A DNA stretch of 33,112 nucleotides from Candidatus Saccharimonadota bacterium (GCA_017455145.1 JAFTBP010000007.1:83505-116616), one strand, 5' to 3'. Shown: positions 7,918 to 17,170, numbered from the stretch's first letter. Notes: generated by a model not told the origin, from the sequence alone. Program-made: numbers and translations.

Positions 7918-9498
7918 ATGCTTCGCAAAAACTATCCCTATTATCGGCATACTAAAGTTGCAACCTTCAAAGAGTTTTTGAATCTCCTAAACAAAAAATA
8001 CAGCAAAAAGGTGGCTTTTTCATACCACAGCGGAGAAATGCTTATCCACAAAACTTTTGCCGAATTTATATCTGACGTAGAAAACCTCAGTAACTTCTTT
8101 AACAAAAATTATAGAAACAAGCACCTGGCTATCTGTGGAGAAAACAGCTACGACTGGTTTGTAACCTTTATGGCTATCGTTATCTCTGGAAATATTGCCG
8201 TACCAATAGACAAAGATTGTGACGAAGATTTACTTCTAAAACTATTAAAATCCGCTAATTGTGACACGCTTTTTTATAGTGAAAAATATTTACCAACCGC
8301 CGGCAATCTTAAATTTAAAACCCAAAAACTAAGCGACACCGAAAGAAAAATTAACCTTGGCAAAAAATACCACAATACCCACACGGCCAATCCCGACGCT
8401 CCGGCCGTAATCTTCTTTACCTCCGGCACTACCGGCGCACACAAATGCGTCGCCCTATCAGAAAGAAATATCACCGCCGATATTTATGGGGCTTCCTCCA
8501 TCTATCAGCCCGGCGGTGCCACCGTTAGTATCCTACCTTTCCACCATAGTTTTGGGCTTGTTACGGCTATTATGATGCCGGCATATTATGGTTGCGAAAC
8601 CTATATTTGTAGTAGCCTAAAACGTTTTACCGACGCAATGAAACTCATCAAACCAGAAACCGTCTTTTTGGTACCAGCCTTCGTAGAAGCGTTTTATCGT
8701 CAAATCTGGAGAAAAGCCCGCACCGAGCATAAAGACAAAGCCCTCAAAATGGTAATCACTATCTCCAAAAACTTAAAGCACGTTGGTCTAGACGTGCGCC
8801 GTATCGTCGCAAAAAGCGTCCTAGAAGAATTCGGTGGAGAATTGCGTCATATTATCTGTGGCGGAGCCTATCTTGACCAAGTTTACGTCAAATGGTTCAG
8901 AAATATCGGTATTGACATTCTTAATGGTTATGGTATAACTGAATGTTCGCCCGTCCTCTCCGTCAACCGCAACAAATACTACAAAGATGGTAGCGTCGGA
9001 GTTCCTTGCCGAGGCGTAGAAGTTAAAATTATTGACGGAGAAATCTGTGCTCGTGGCGACAACGTCATGCTCGGCTATTACGAAAACGGCAAAATCACCG
9101 AACAAAAAGGCTTCTTCCATACTGGCGACCTTGGCAGGATTAACAAAGACGGCTTTATATTCATCACTGGTCGTATCAAAAACACCATCATCTTAAGTAA
9201 TGGCGAAAACATCAGTCCAGAAACTATTGAAAGTGAATTTATGAAATTCAAAGGTGTCCGCGAAGCCGTAGCATATAGCGACGGAGACGAAATTCACCTA
9301 ATGGTCTATCCAGAAGAAGACCGCATCGGCGACAAAATTTACTTTGAATCTCTCCGTAGGCGCTATAATTATAGTAAACCTAAAAACCGCCGAATATCAT
9401 ATATCAATTTGCGTACTACTGAGTTCATCAAAAATAGTAGTCAAAAAATTATTCGCTCAAAAATAATGGAGGAAAACTATGAAGGAAGAAGTTATTAA
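7918..9498 (+). CDS. AMP-dependent acyl ligase (fatty acyl-ACP/CoA synthetase)
   Basis: 526 residues, ANL superfamily. Motifs: P-loop TSGTTGAHK (168-176), NGYGITECSP (A5), HTGDLG and GRIKNTI (A7/A8 hinge), and the catalytic Lys in SSQKIIR near the C-terminus (A10). It should adenylate a carboxylic acid, most likely a fatty acid, and pass it to a thiol. The partner is suggested by the neighbour: its last 20 nt overlap a gene for an acyl carrier protein, so acyl-ACP formation is the favoured reading, with CoA the alternative. The -10 TGC-TAAAAT ends 8 nt before ATG with no Shine-Dalgarno. Confidence 0.88.
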   Translation: MLRKNYPYYRHTKVATFKEFLNLLNKKYSKKVAFSYHSGEMLIHKTFAEFISDVENLSNFFNKNYRNKHLAICGENSYDWFVTFMAIVISGNIAVPIDKDCDEDLLLKLLKSANCDTLFYSEKYLPTAGNLKFKTQKLSDTERKINLGKKYHNTHTANPDAPAVIFFTSGTTGAHKCVALSERNITADIYGASSIYQPGGATVSILPFHHSFGLVTAIMMPAYYGCETYICSSLKRFTDAMKLIKPETVFLVPAFVEAFYRQIWRKARTEHKDKALKMVITISKNLKHVGLDVRRIVAKSVLEEFGGELRHIICGGAYLDQVYVKWFRNIGIDILNGYGITECSPVLSVNRNKYYKDGSVGVPCRGVEVKIIDGEICARGDNVMLGYYENGKITEQKGFFHTGDLGRINKDGFIFITGRIKNTIILSNGENISPETIESEFMKFKGVREAVAYSDGDEIHLMVYPEEDRIGDKIYFESLRRRYNYSKPKNRRISYINLRTTEFIKNSSQKIIRSKIMEENYEGRSY

Positions 9499-9706
9499 TC
9501 TAATCTCAGAAACCCTAGAAATTGACAAAGAAGCATTAAGTACCGAGACTGATTTGGCGCGAGATTTAAACGTTGAATCTATAGACCTTGTAGATCTTAT
9601 TACCGCTTTTGAAGATAAATACAACTTTGAAATCCCAGACCAGGATCTCAAGAATCTTCAGACCGTTGGCGATATTGTTGACTACGTAGAGAAACGCCAG
9701 AAATAA
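9479..9706 (+). CDS. acpP: Acyl carrier protein
   Basis: 75 residues, acidic and helical, the normal ACP size. The 4'-phosphopantetheine site is Ser34 in NVESIDLVDL (usual DSLD replaced by ESID). GGAGG lies just upstream within the ligase gene, and the 20-nt overlap implies translational coupling. It probably carries acyl chains activated by the ligase to the PlsC-type enzymes encoded nearby. The rest of a type II fatty-acid synthesis cluster is not in the window, which fits a scavenging lifestyle but cannot be proved from 33 kb. Confidence 0.93.
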   Translation: MKEEVINLISETLEIDKEALSTETDLARDLNVESIDLVDLITAFEDKYNFEIPDQDLKNLQTVGDIVDYVEKRQK

Positions 9707-9715
9707 TGGTATAAT
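9707..9715 (+). promoter_or_regulatory. Extended -10 for sortase gene
   Basis: TGG-TATAAT ends at 9715, 8 nt before the ATG at 9724. No Shine-Dalgarno is present, so a leaderless start is expected. Confidence 0.65.
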
Positions 9716-9723
9716 TACTATAT

Positions 9724-10926
9724 ATGGATTCAAAAAACGGTGGGCCATCTTCAAATGGACAGAGTCGTAAGACCGCTGCAGAAATCGCACGCGCTAAAGT
9801 TCTTGCGGCTTATAATTCTGACGCCAAAAAAGAACGAAAGGCTATAAAAGGTCTTGGACGCACCGCCAAAAATCTCTATCTCGGCACCTACAAAGACACC
9901 CCTATTGATGCAAAAGCCGTCAAATCCGCCCCTACTTCCGAAGATCTCAAAAAATACCATTCCGCCTGGCAAAATTATTACCAAAAATACTACAGTGACT
10001 ATTATTCAAAAGCGGCTAAATCTTACCTAGAAAACGAAAAACTAAAAACCGAGAGAAGAGCTCACGACAATGCCGTTCTAGAGTCCCCAGAACTCGCCGT
10101 AGACCCTACTGACGAAGAAGAACAAAGCATAATTTCTACCCTCAAAAATCACGTCAAAAAGCGCGCTCTCGCCCAAAATAAAACTTCTCATCGTTTGCGT
10201 AGATTTATTCCACTTTTTGCCGGCGCGCTCGTAGTTCTCTTAGTACTATTCTTACAATATAACCGTCTAGTTTTTGCCCCAATTATGGCTTATGTCTCGC
10301 CAGGAAACAGTAGCGATACTGGTATCTCCGCCATTGATCCTACCATTACTACCGCCGTTGGCGCCGACAACCGCCTCATTATCCCAAAACTAAATGTTGA
10401 CGTGCCAGTTAATTTTGGTATCGCCAACGACACTAACACGATTAATATGGCTATGGAAAACGGCGTTGCCCAATTTTCTATCCCAGGCGCTTCTGCTATG
10501 CCAGGAGAAATCGGCAACCTTGTCATCACCGGGCACTCTGCTGGCGATATTTATAGCAACAACCAATATAAGTTCATCTTCTCTGGTCTAGAGAGACTAG
10601 GGAACAACGACCTTATTTACATTGATTATCAAGGGACGCGCTATACTTACTCTGTAATCAAAAAAGAAACTGTTGAGCCATCCAATGTTGGCGCACTTGT
10701 CTATGACACCGACAAGCCAATGCTTACACTAATTACTTGTACGCCTCTTGGCACCTCCCGCTATCGCCTACTCGTCACCGCCGAACAAATCAACCCTGCC
10801 CCGTCCGGCGCCACTCAATCTGATACCACCAGCGACGAAGCTGACGCACCAACCTTTGAATCAATGCCAGAAAACGAACCAACCTTCTTTGAAAGAATCT
10901 GGCGCTTCCTTACTGGCCAAAACTAA
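9724..10926 (+). CDS. Sortase (class D/E-like) with long cytoplasmic N-terminus
   Basis: 400 residues. Residues 1-160 are hydrophilic, Lys/Tyr-rich and charged; a single transmembrane helix spans about 161-180; the sortase barrel follows. The catalytic triad is readable: His271 in VITGHSAG, Cys339 in TLITCTP, Arg348 in SRYRLLV. The acidic tail (ESMPENEP) is unusual. Sortases attach surface proteins to the cell wall or build pili. The substrate LPXTG-like protein is not in the window. The gene ends 1 nt before the convergent PEGA gene, so no terminator fits between them. Confidence 0.92.
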   Translation: MDSKNGGPSSNGQSRKTAAEIARAKVLAAYNSDAKKERKAIKGLGRTAKNLYLGTYKDTPIDAKAVKSAPTSEDLKKYHSAWQNYYQKYYSDYYSKAAKSYLENEKLKTERRAHDNAVLESPELAVDPTDEEEQSIISTLKNHVKKRALAQNKTSHRLRRFIPLFAGALVVLLVLFLQYNRLVFAPIMAYVSPGNSSDTGISAIDPTITTAVGADNRLIIPKLNVDVPVNFGIANDTNTINMAMENGVAQFSIPGASAMPGEIGNLVITGHSAGDIYSNNQYKFIFSGLERLGNNDLIYIDYQGTRYTYSVIKKETVEPSNVGALVYDTDKPMLTLITCTPLGTSRYRLLVTAEQINPAPSGATQSDTTSDEADAPTFESMPENEPTFFERIWRFLTGQN

Positions 10927-10927
10927 A

Positions 10928-12316
10928 CTAATTTATAATTTGTTCCCGAATTAATACGGTCTTACCGTCTTTAGTATTTAGATAATATAGCCATTTACCG
11001 TTTTTAGTAATAAACGCATTAGAAGATGCACTAGTAATTTCTCTTTTATTTGTACCGTCAAAATCACGTACAAATAATTTTCCATCAACAATCGTTCCAA
11101 AAAGATAGTCATCTACCATAAACATATTGCTGTTCTCAAGCTCATAACTGTATAATATGCTATTTTCGGCATTAAATACGGCTATTTTCTTATCGTCTTT
11201 TGCGACTAGCAGTTCACCCTCTGTTCGCTCTTTTAGCGTGGCCGGCTCAAACCCGATTTCTTTATCAAGTATTAATTCCATTTCTGACAATTTATCATTT
11301 TCTGTCGGATAACCCCCGCGATAAACTTTCATTGTTTTACCCACGGTCATAGTCAAATATTTTTGTCCAATATACTCTGACATTTCTATATTAATCAGCC
11401 CATCAGCCTCACCAAACTGAGCCACTTCTATATCGTCGCTATCAGTCTGATATAGTGCTAACTTCCTAGCATTAGTTAAATACAATAGGTCAGAATTTGC
11501 GAACGCATATTTTTTCACGTCACTTGCCATAACTTGCGAAACGGTTTTTTCGTTTGTCGCAATCGCGCGCAAATTACCATTTTCCAGCGCATATAGTTTG
11601 TCGCCATTATCTGTCGCAAACTGTACGTCCGTGAAGTTCATCGCAAATTCTTTAGTTAGATTCACGCTGTTTTTAACGTTCTTTACATTTATAACTAGCC
11701 ATTCGGTTTCATTCTTGTGAAGTGTTTTTACCAATACCTTATCACTGTTTTGATCCCAGGCAATCTCTATCGGAGTCAAATCTTTCATTATTTCCGTCAA
11801 ATCTAGCTCGGTTTTTTCTGTCCCGTCGCCACGCAGATCATAATAAATCCATTTATTATTATTTTTTAGCACTACTATTACAAAGTCACGATTAGGTGCC
11901 GATACAAAAAACTCTACCTCGCCACTCATTTCCGCGACTTGCTCTGGGGTTCTATCCTGATAAAATAATCTAGCATATTCCATTTTAAGAAGTCGCCCAG
12001 GTTCACTTGTAATAGTCTTTTCCCAAGAATCATAGCCGTCTCGCGTAAGTTTAATAGTATGCTCGCCCGCCGAAAGCAACCGCGATGTGTTAGTTTTTGC
12101 TAAAATAGTATCCCCGTCAATCGTAATCGTAGCGCCCGTCGGCAAACTTCTAATTTGTACCAATCCAGACTGCCCCAATTCGCCATTTTTGTTGAGGTTA
12201 TACCCCATAGCAATAAAAGTCAACAGTATGACCGTAAAAACCACAGCTACCACCATAATTGTCTCTGTGATAATTAGTTTAACGGTTTCCATACGTTTTT
12301 TATGTGCTCTGTCCAT
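10928..12316 (-). CDS. Membrane-anchored PEGA-domain protein
   Basis: 462 residues from the ATG at 12316. A basic start (MDRAHKKR) precedes a transmembrane helix (about residues 13-38, VAVVFTVILLTFIAMGY), then a PEGA-type carbohydrate/surface domain with SLPTGATITIDG and LLSAGEHTIKLTRDGY (about 50-105). The rest is a repetitive beta-rich region (short strands such as LYALENGNL, LYYLNTKDGKT) that could be a propeller. It probably sits outside the membrane in the envelope; no enzymatic motif seen. Minus-strand TATAAT (12328-12323) ends 6 nt before this ATG, which decides the start over an in-frame ATG five codons upstream that would lie in the promoter. Confidence 0.8.
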   Translation of the reverse strand: MDRAHKKRMETVKLIITETIMVVAVVFTVILLTFIAMGYNLNKNGELGQSGLVQIRSLPTGATITIDGDTILAKTNTSRLLSAGEHTIKLTRDGYDSWEKTITSEPGRLLKMEYARLFYQDRTPEQVAEMSGEVEFFVSAPNRDFVIVVLKNNNKWIYYDLRGDGTEKTELDLTEIMKDLTPIEIAWDQNSDKVLVKTLHKNETEWLVINVKNVKNSVNLTKEFAMNFTDVQFATDNGDKLYALENGNLRAIATNEKTVSQVMASDVKKYAFANSDLLYLTNARKLALYQTDSDDIEVAQFGEADGLINIEMSEYIGQKYLTMTVGKTMKVYRGGYPTENDKLSEMELILDKEIGFEPATLKERTEGELLVAKDDKKIAVFNAENSILYSYELENSNMFMVDDYLFGTIVDGKLFVRDFDGTNKREITSASSNAFITKNGKWLYYLNTKDGKTVLIREQIIN

Positions 12317-12355
12317 ACGTATATTATACAATATAAAAATTGTTTAAAAAAGTTA

Positions 12356-12385
12356 TTGCTTTTTCATAGTGCCTGCGGTTATAAT
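12356..12385 (+). promoter_or_regulatory. Promoter TTGCTT-N18-TATAAT
   Basis: TATAAT at 12380-12385 lies 33 nt before the ATG at 12419. The leader has GGAG at 12404-12407, so this gene is not leaderless. Confidence 0.5.
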
Positions 12386-12418
12386 AAGAATAACCTATTT
12401 TGTGGAGTGTAATAAAAT

Positions 12419-13594
12419 ATGACAAAAATACAGATTGATGATGGAAGGAGTGCCAAGAAAGAGGTAAGTTCTGCCTCTTCCAAAAAGGCTGTCCGTAAAA
12501 TTGCTATTACCGAAGCTCCAAAAGAAGAAAAGAAAGTAGAAAAGAAGGTTGAGAAAAAAATTGAGATTGTTGAGAAAAAGGCAGAAGTTGCCGAGAAGAA
12601 GGTAGAGAAGAAAATCAAACATCAGGCCAGCCATCCAGTAAACAGCACCGCTACACACAGTATCTTACAGAAATCTACTACTCTTTCTCGTCGTTACGTA
12701 AAGAAACCTGCATCCGCCACCCCAGTCAAAGAAGAGAAAAAAGCCGAACCGGCAAAAGCCGAGAAAAAACCAAAGGTAGAAATTAAGACTAGAATCACCA
12801 AAAAACGTACTGATAGGCTAGCGGAAAAGAGGCTAAAAGCCGAGCGCGAACAGGTAGCTCGTGCTGCTAAACTAGCTCAAGTAAAAGCCACTAGAGAAGC
12901 CAAACTCGCCCAAGCTCGTGCCGAAAAAGAGGCAAAATTAGCCAGAAAACAGACCGCGCTCAAAGCCCGAACAGAGGCCGCAACCGCCAGAAAAGCCGCC
13001 AAAATCGCCAAAAAAGTCCCAAAAGAGGACCGCGCTCTAAGATCCGCTACTGCCGTTATCACCAGAATGAATACTGCCGAAAAAACCGAAAAACCAGCAA
13101 AGCCAGAAATGAAACGCGCTTTCAAAAAGAAAAGCAAAGCTGGACGTATTTTCCTCGCACTGATTTGCTCTGGCGCTACCATGGTTGCGCTTGTTGCTTT
13201 TGTCCACTTTAGCATCCCAGACCTTTCCGTTCGTGTCGCCGCTATCCAAACCGGCATAGAAGCCACCTATCCTACTTTTGTTCCTAGAAATTACAATCTT
13301 AGCAGTGTTACTTCAGACAAAGACGGTATAGTAATGATGCACTTTGATGGTCCAGAAGGTGCTTCGTTCACTCTCTCAGAAGAAAAGTCCACTTGGGACA
13401 GCACCGCACTTCTTAATAACTACGTCAAAAAAGTTTATCCATCCGATTTTACTGCACTTCGCGAACAAGGTATTACTATTTACGTACGCGGAGAAAAAGC
13501 TTCTTGGGTCAACGGCGGACTACTTTACAAGATTGAATCTTCTGGCAAATATCTAACCAAAGAGCAAATCAGAAATATCGCCACATCTCTGTAA
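12419..13594 (+). CDS. Lys/Glu/Ala-rich protein with one transmembrane helix and DUF4367-like C-terminus
   Basis: 391 residues. Residues 1-235 are low complexity, rich in Lys, Glu and Ala (many VEKK and AKLA units), probably an extended or coiled-coil cytoplasmic region. A transmembrane helix follows (about 241-266, LALICSGATMVALVAFVHF). The last 120 residues form an outside domain beginning TYPTFVPRNYNL and containing SFTLSEEKSTW and IYVRGEKASWVNGGLLYKIE, a pattern like the DUF4367 fold of anti-sigma/lipoprotein-type proteins. Function is unknown. An alternative is a structural linker between nucleoid or cytoplasm and envelope. The repetitive N-terminus gives misleading open frames on the other strand. 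Confidence 0.75.
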   Translation: MTKIQIDDGRSAKKEVSSASSKKAVRKIAITEAPKEEKKVEKKVEKKIEIVEKKAEVAEKKVEKKIKHQASHPVNSTATHSILQKSTTLSRRYVKKPASATPVKEEKKAEPAKAEKKPKVEIKTRITKKRTDRLAEKRLKAEREQVARAAKLAQVKATREAKLAQARAEKEAKLARKQTALKARTEAATARKAAKIAKKVPKEDRALRSATAVITRMNTAEKTEKPAKPEMKRAFKKKSKAGRIFLALICSGATMVALVAFVHFSIPDLSVRVAAIQTGIEATYPTFVPRNYNLSSVTSDKDGIVMMHFDGPEGASFTLSEEKSTWDSTALLNNYVKKVYPSDFTALREQGITIYVRGEKASWVNGGLLYKIESSGKYLTKEQIRNIATSL

Positions 13595-13597
13595 TTG

Positions 13598-13606
13598 TGG
13601 TATAAT
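13598..13606 (+). promoter_or_regulatory. Extended -10 for gltX
   Basis: TGG-TATAAT ends at 13606, 7 nt before ATG 13614, with no Shine-Dalgarno. Confidence 0.65.
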
Positions 13607-13613
13607 ATCAGAT

Positions 13614-15134
13614 ATGAATATTACTCGTTTTGCGCCTAGCCCTACCGGCTATATTCACTTAGGCAACGTGCGCAGTGCTATTTATCCATATTTAATCGCC
13701 AAACAAAGCAACGGCGGCAAATTTATTTTGCGTATTGAAGACACCGACCAGGCTCGCTATGTTCCTGGCGCCACAGAACTTATTGTAGAAACTCTAATCT
13801 GGCTAGGACTAGATTGGGATGAGGGAATCATAAAAGGAGGCGAGCACGGACCCTACTACCAAAGTGAGCGAAAAGAAATCTATCACGAATATGCTAGGAA
13901 ACTTATCGCGATGGGTCGCGCTTATGCTGATCCTACTCCAGGAGAAACCATTGACGCTTACAGAAAAGCCGACAACGAAGCTAAAATTCCATATCTCTAT
14001 CGTAATCACCGCCCAGAAAATATGGACGTCGCTTGGGAGCCGGGTATCCCGCTCCGCTTTAAGAGTGAGCCAAAAGTAGAAAAATGGCACGACGAAGTAA
14101 TGGGTGACCTAGAGACCGGTCCCGAAGTAATGGATGATATTATTCTCATCAAAAAAGATGGCCTTCCTACTTATAACTTCGCACACATTGTTGATGATTA
14201 CGAAATGAAAGTTACTCACATTGTTCGCGGAGTAGAATATTTGTCCTCTATGCCAAATTACCTCAGCATCTATGAAGCACTTGGCATTGAGCATCCAAAG
14301 TTCGTCTCACTTCCGCACGTCCTCGCTCCGCAAGGCAATAAAAAACTCAGCAAGCGCGACGGCGCCAAATCCGTCATTGATTACAAAGACGACGGCGTCC
14401 TTCCAGAAGCTATGTTAAATTATCTAGCCTGTCTTGGCTGGAACGACGGCACCGAACAAGAAATCTATTCCAAAGAAGAACTATTAGAAAAATTCAGTAT
14501 TGACCGCATCCAAAATTCCGGCGCGCGCTTTGACGAAGTTAAACTTCTCTGGCAAAACGGTCAATGGATTAGAAAAATCGCCGACGAACAGGGTATAGAC
14601 GAACTCTATTCTCGCACCATTTCCGCAGACCCTGCTTCTATCGCCAGTAACAAGGCTAATCCTACTCGCAACTCCCTCATTAACTTCTGGCCTGATTCTG
14701 CCAAAGATTATTCCGACGATTATAAAAAGTCCGTCCTTTCTATTATTTATGACCGCCTCAAAGTTTTGTCCGACCTTCGTGAATATACCACTTATTTCTT
14801 TGAAGATCCACGCGTTGATCTAGATTATCTACAAACCAACAAATTCATTAAAAAACTTTCCGAGACAGAACAGCGCGATTTACTTACTGCCGTTTTTGAG
14901 CGCTTACAATCTATTCCAGAAGATGATTGGAACGCAGATAATCTTCAATCCACCTTTAATGAACTTCTAGAATCTACCGGCAAAAAACCAGCCGAGTTAT
15001 TTAGCCTTGTTCGTATCGCAATATCTTACGCCCCATTTTCTCCAGCACTCCACTTGACCTGTGCTGTCCTTGGTCGCGAAAGAACTCTTGCTAGATTGAA
15101 CGCTACTCGCTCCGCCATTGTGAATGATTTATAA
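13614..15134 (+). CDS. gltX: Glutamyl-tRNA synthetase
   Basis: 506 residues, class I synthetase. The HIGH-type signature is PSPTGYIHLGNVRS near residue 7, followed by LRIEDTDQ. The KMSKS-type loop is KKLSKRDG near residue 243. GEHGPYYQSER and RGVEYLSSMP are typical GluRS segments. It charges tRNA-Glu; the only tRNA-Glu in the window (CTC) is 3.5 kb downstream. In bacteria of this type it may also make Glu-tRNA-Gln for amidation, but gat genes are not seen here. The mRNA is predicted leaderless. Confidence 0.96.
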   Translation: MNITRFAPSPTGYIHLGNVRSAIYPYLIAKQSNGGKFILRIEDTDQARYVPGATELIVETLIWLGLDWDEGIIKGGEHGPYYQSERKEIYHEYARKLIAMGRAYADPTPGETIDAYRKADNEAKIPYLYRNHRPENMDVAWEPGIPLRFKSEPKVEKWHDEVMGDLETGPEVMDDIILIKKDGLPTYNFAHIVDDYEMKVTHIVRGVEYLSSMPNYLSIYEALGIEHPKFVSLPHVLAPQGNKKLSKRDGAKSVIDYKDDGVLPEAMLNYLACLGWNDGTEQEIYSKEELLEKFSIDRIQNSGARFDEVKLLWQNGQWIRKIADEQGIDELYSRTISADPASIASNKANPTRNSLINFWPDSAKDYSDDYKKSVLSIIYDRLKVLSDLREYTTYFFEDPRVDLDYLQTNKFIKKLSETEQRDLLTAVFERLQSIPEDDWNADNLQSTFNELLESTGKKPAELFSLVRIAISYAPFSPALHLTCAVLGRERTLARLNATRSAIVNDL

Positions 15135-15157
15135 AATTTCCATTTTCTTTGCGCTTA

Positions 15158-15166
15158 TGCTAATAT
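15158..15166 (+). promoter_or_regulatory. Extended -10 for DUF3048 gene
   Basis: TGC-TAATAT ends at 15166, 6 nt before ATG 15173; no Shine-Dalgarno. Confidence 0.55.
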
Positions 15167-15172
15167 TGTAGT

Positions 15173-16480
15173 ATGAGCAAAAAGAGTGTGAAGTTGGCTC
15201 AGCCGGAGTCTATTGATGACATTCCTGCTGATACCACCAAAAAATCTAAGATTAAACCCCCTAAAAATTCTGTCCAGAATAAGCGCAAAAAACGCATTAT
15301 TATCGCGATAGTAATTATTTTAATTTTGGCCACCATCGGCGGAACTGTTACGGCGCTATATTTCTTAGTCTGGAACAAGCCAAAAGAAGAAGCCCCACAA
15401 GAAGAGCCTGCACCAGAGCCAGAAGCTCCTAAAATTTATAGTAAACTCACCGGCCTAGAAATCGCCTCCGAAGAAGAAAATTCTATGCCACTCTATTGTA
15501 TGCAAATTCCAAACGGCGCCGACGGCCCTCGGCCACAAACCGGCCTGAACGAAGCTGGCGTTGTCTTTGAGGCCATCGCCGAAGCCGGCATTACCCGCTT
15601 TGCTGCCGTCTTCCAAAATCCTACCAGCAAAACTCTTGGTCCTATCCGCTCTCTTCGCTTATACTATCTTGACTGGGATACGCCGTTTGACTGTGCTATC
15701 GTCCACGCCGGTGGCTCTTACGAAGCTGTCGCCGCAGCCAGCTCTGGCGCATATCACGATTTGTCCGAGTCCGCCGTCTATATGTGGCGCGATTACAATT
15801 CTTATTGGGCGCCAAACAACCTAATGACCTCTCCGGAACTCCTTGCTAAATTTGCCCGCGACGATGGCTACACTTCCGCCAACCCACAGACTTTCCCACG
15901 CCTAACTCCAAAAGAAGCCGAAGAAAAAGTTGAGTCCGCTCGCGCTGCGGCCAATCCAGAACCATCCGAAGATGAGCAAACCAACTGTATCGGCGAAGGC
16001 GATAACACTAATTGCGCTACCCCTGCTCCAGTTCCACTCGTCACAGATATCGCCGTTAATTTTGGCTCCGTTCCAACATTTAATACTATCTACAAGTATG
16101 ATGCCGAATCTAACACCTACAAGCGTTCCTATGCTTCCGGCGAAGAGCATTTAGTCTATGACTGTTCCTCCGCCGAAAAGTCCGAACCATCCCCTAAACA
16201 AGATTGTGGCATTGCCAAACAAATCGCACCTTCCGCCGTTGCAGTAATGATGGTAGACGAGCGTCTTGACTCCGACAATTATCATCACGTCATCCAGACC
16301 GTCGGCACTGGCGTCGCCTACGTATTCCAAAATGGCACCGCAGTAAAAGGCACCTGGAAGAAAACTGCCAAAAATGCTCAAATCATCTTCTCTGACGAAC
16401 AGGGAAACGTGATTTCCTTCACACCAGGTCAACTCTGGATTGCCGCTCTACCAAACTACGGCGGTTCAGTCAAATACTAA
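15173..16480 (+). CDS. DUF3048 (YerB-like) membrane-anchored protein
   Basis: 435 residues. A basic cytoplasmic start is followed by a transmembrane helix (about 42-68), a Pro/Glu-rich linker (EEAPQEEPAPEPEAP) and the DUF3048 domain. Diagnostic segments are GPRPQTGLNEAGVVFEAI, AGITRFAAVFQ and LGPIRSLRLYY in the first half and the late VAYVFQNGTAVKGTWKK. An insertion with Cys residues (TNCIGEGDNTNCATP) lies between the halves. The family is extracytoplasmic in Firmicutes and CPR, and its biochemical role is not established. It ends in a strong terminator shared with the convergent gene. Confidence 0.87.
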   Translation: MSKKSVKLAQPESIDDIPADTTKKSKIKPPKNSVQNKRKKRIIIAIVIILILATIGGTVTALYFLVWNKPKEEAPQEEPAPEPEAPKIYSKLTGLEIASEEENSMPLYCMQIPNGADGPRPQTGLNEAGVVFEAIAEAGITRFAAVFQNPTSKTLGPIRSLRLYYLDWDTPFDCAIVHAGGSYEAVAAASSGAYHDLSESAVYMWRDYNSYWAPNNLMTSPELLAKFARDDGYTSANPQTFPRLTPKEAEEKVESARAAANPEPSEDEQTNCIGEGDNTNCATPAPVPLVTDIAVNFGSVPTFNTIYKYDAESNTYKRSYASGEEHLVYDCSSAEKSEPSPKQDCGIAKQIAPSAVAVMMVDERLDSDNYHHVIQTVGTGVAYVFQNGTAVKGTWKKTAKNAQIIFSDEQGNVISFTPGQLWIAALPNYGGSVKY

Positions 16481-16493
16481 TTTAACTAAAAAT

Positions 16494-16520
16494 GACCGCG
16501 ATTTCTCGCGGTCGTTTTTT
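16494..16520. terminator. Bidirectional intrinsic terminator
   Basis: GACCGCGA and TCGCGGTC form a perfect 8-bp stem with loop TTTC. An A-run precedes it and a T-run follows, so it serves both the DUF3048 gene and the convergent gene, whose stop codon lies at its edge. Confidence 0.85.
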
Positions 16521-17043
16521 ATTCAGTGGGCTCGTCGTCTGTAAGTTTAATCTTCTTAACGAAGAAAGTAACGGATTTAATGGCGGAAAGTACTTCAGAG
16601 TCTGACTTCTGCAGTAATTTTGCTACTTTCCGCACATATTCATCCTTCGGATTAATTTCCTTGACTTCATATGCGGTCTTTTCTAGCATATACCTAGTCG
16701 CTTCTGCGTCACCGTAAATAAGTCCCCGAATATTAGGATCAAGCCTATCTGTACAATTTCCAATCGCACAAATCAAGGCCTTTCTGCCTGCTTCTCTATG
16801 AAGAGAAAACGCATGCGATGATGAAGCATAGAATTTTGGCTCTTCTGCGTTCGCCCTCTGGAAGAATACATATGATTTGTCATCGTCTGTTACTCTGATA
16901 ATCATCGTATCTGCGGTGTGCATAATATCAGAATACAGAATATCCATCTGTTCCTGTATGCTCTGACCGGTGATTGTGGAGGTTTTTACGTCCTCTTCTC
17001 CTTCTCTTACATTTAAATGGATTTTCACCCAAAGTTTTCCCAT
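16519..17043 (-). CDS. Hypothetical protein, 174 residues
   Basis: No family recognised. MGKLWVKIHLNVREG opens an alpha/beta-looking protein with a central Ala/Arg-rich helix (REAGRKALICAIGNCTDRL) and a charged C-terminal half ending in DDEPTE. No transmembrane segment or signal peptide. Start chosen at the ATG 8 nt behind AAAGGGG; a GTG three codons earlier would sit on the Shine-Dalgarno. A consensus promoter lies 54 nt upstream, giving a real leader. At the predicted transcription start there is a minimal ATG-GTA-CAT-TAA frame (17090-17079). Probably a soluble cytoplasmic protein, monocistronic. Confidence 0.75.
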   Translation of the reverse strand: MGKLWVKIHLNVREGEEDVKTSTITGQSIQEQMDILYSDIMHTADTMIIRVTDDDKSYVFFQRANAEEPKFYASSSHAFSLHREAGRKALICAIGNCTDRLDPNIRGLIYGDAEATRYMLEKTAYEVKEINPKDEYVRKVAKLLQKSDSEVLSAIKSVTFFVKKIKLTDDEPTE

Positions 17044-17096
17044 TTTATCCACCCCTTTCTGGAAAACAAAACTGAATATTAATGTACCATCATTCC

Positions 17097-17125
17097 ATTA
17101 TAGCATAAATGGCGTTAAAAGTCAA
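17097..17125 (-). promoter_or_regulatory. Consensus promoter TTGACT-N17-TGC-TATAAT
   Basis: On the minus strand TTGACT occupies 17125-17120 and TATAAT 17102-17097 with 17 nt between and a TGC extension. It drives the 174-residue gene and is divergent from the tRNA-Glu promoter. Confidence 0.85.
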
Positions 17126-17133
17126 TAGAACTA

Positions 17134-17162
17134 TTGCACTTGACCTGCTTTTATGCTAAAAT
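17134..17162 (+). promoter_or_regulatory. Promoter of tRNA-Glu/der
   Basis: TTGCAC (17134-17139), 17-nt spacer, TGC-extended TAAAAT (17157-17162), 8 nt before the tRNA. Confidence 0.6.
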
Positions 17163-17170
17163 AACGTTAT

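Noticed and set aside
12379..12658. Phe-rich open frames on the minus strand opposite the Lys/Glu-rich protein
   Set aside because: They are antisense of AAG/GAA codon runs and have no initiation signals.
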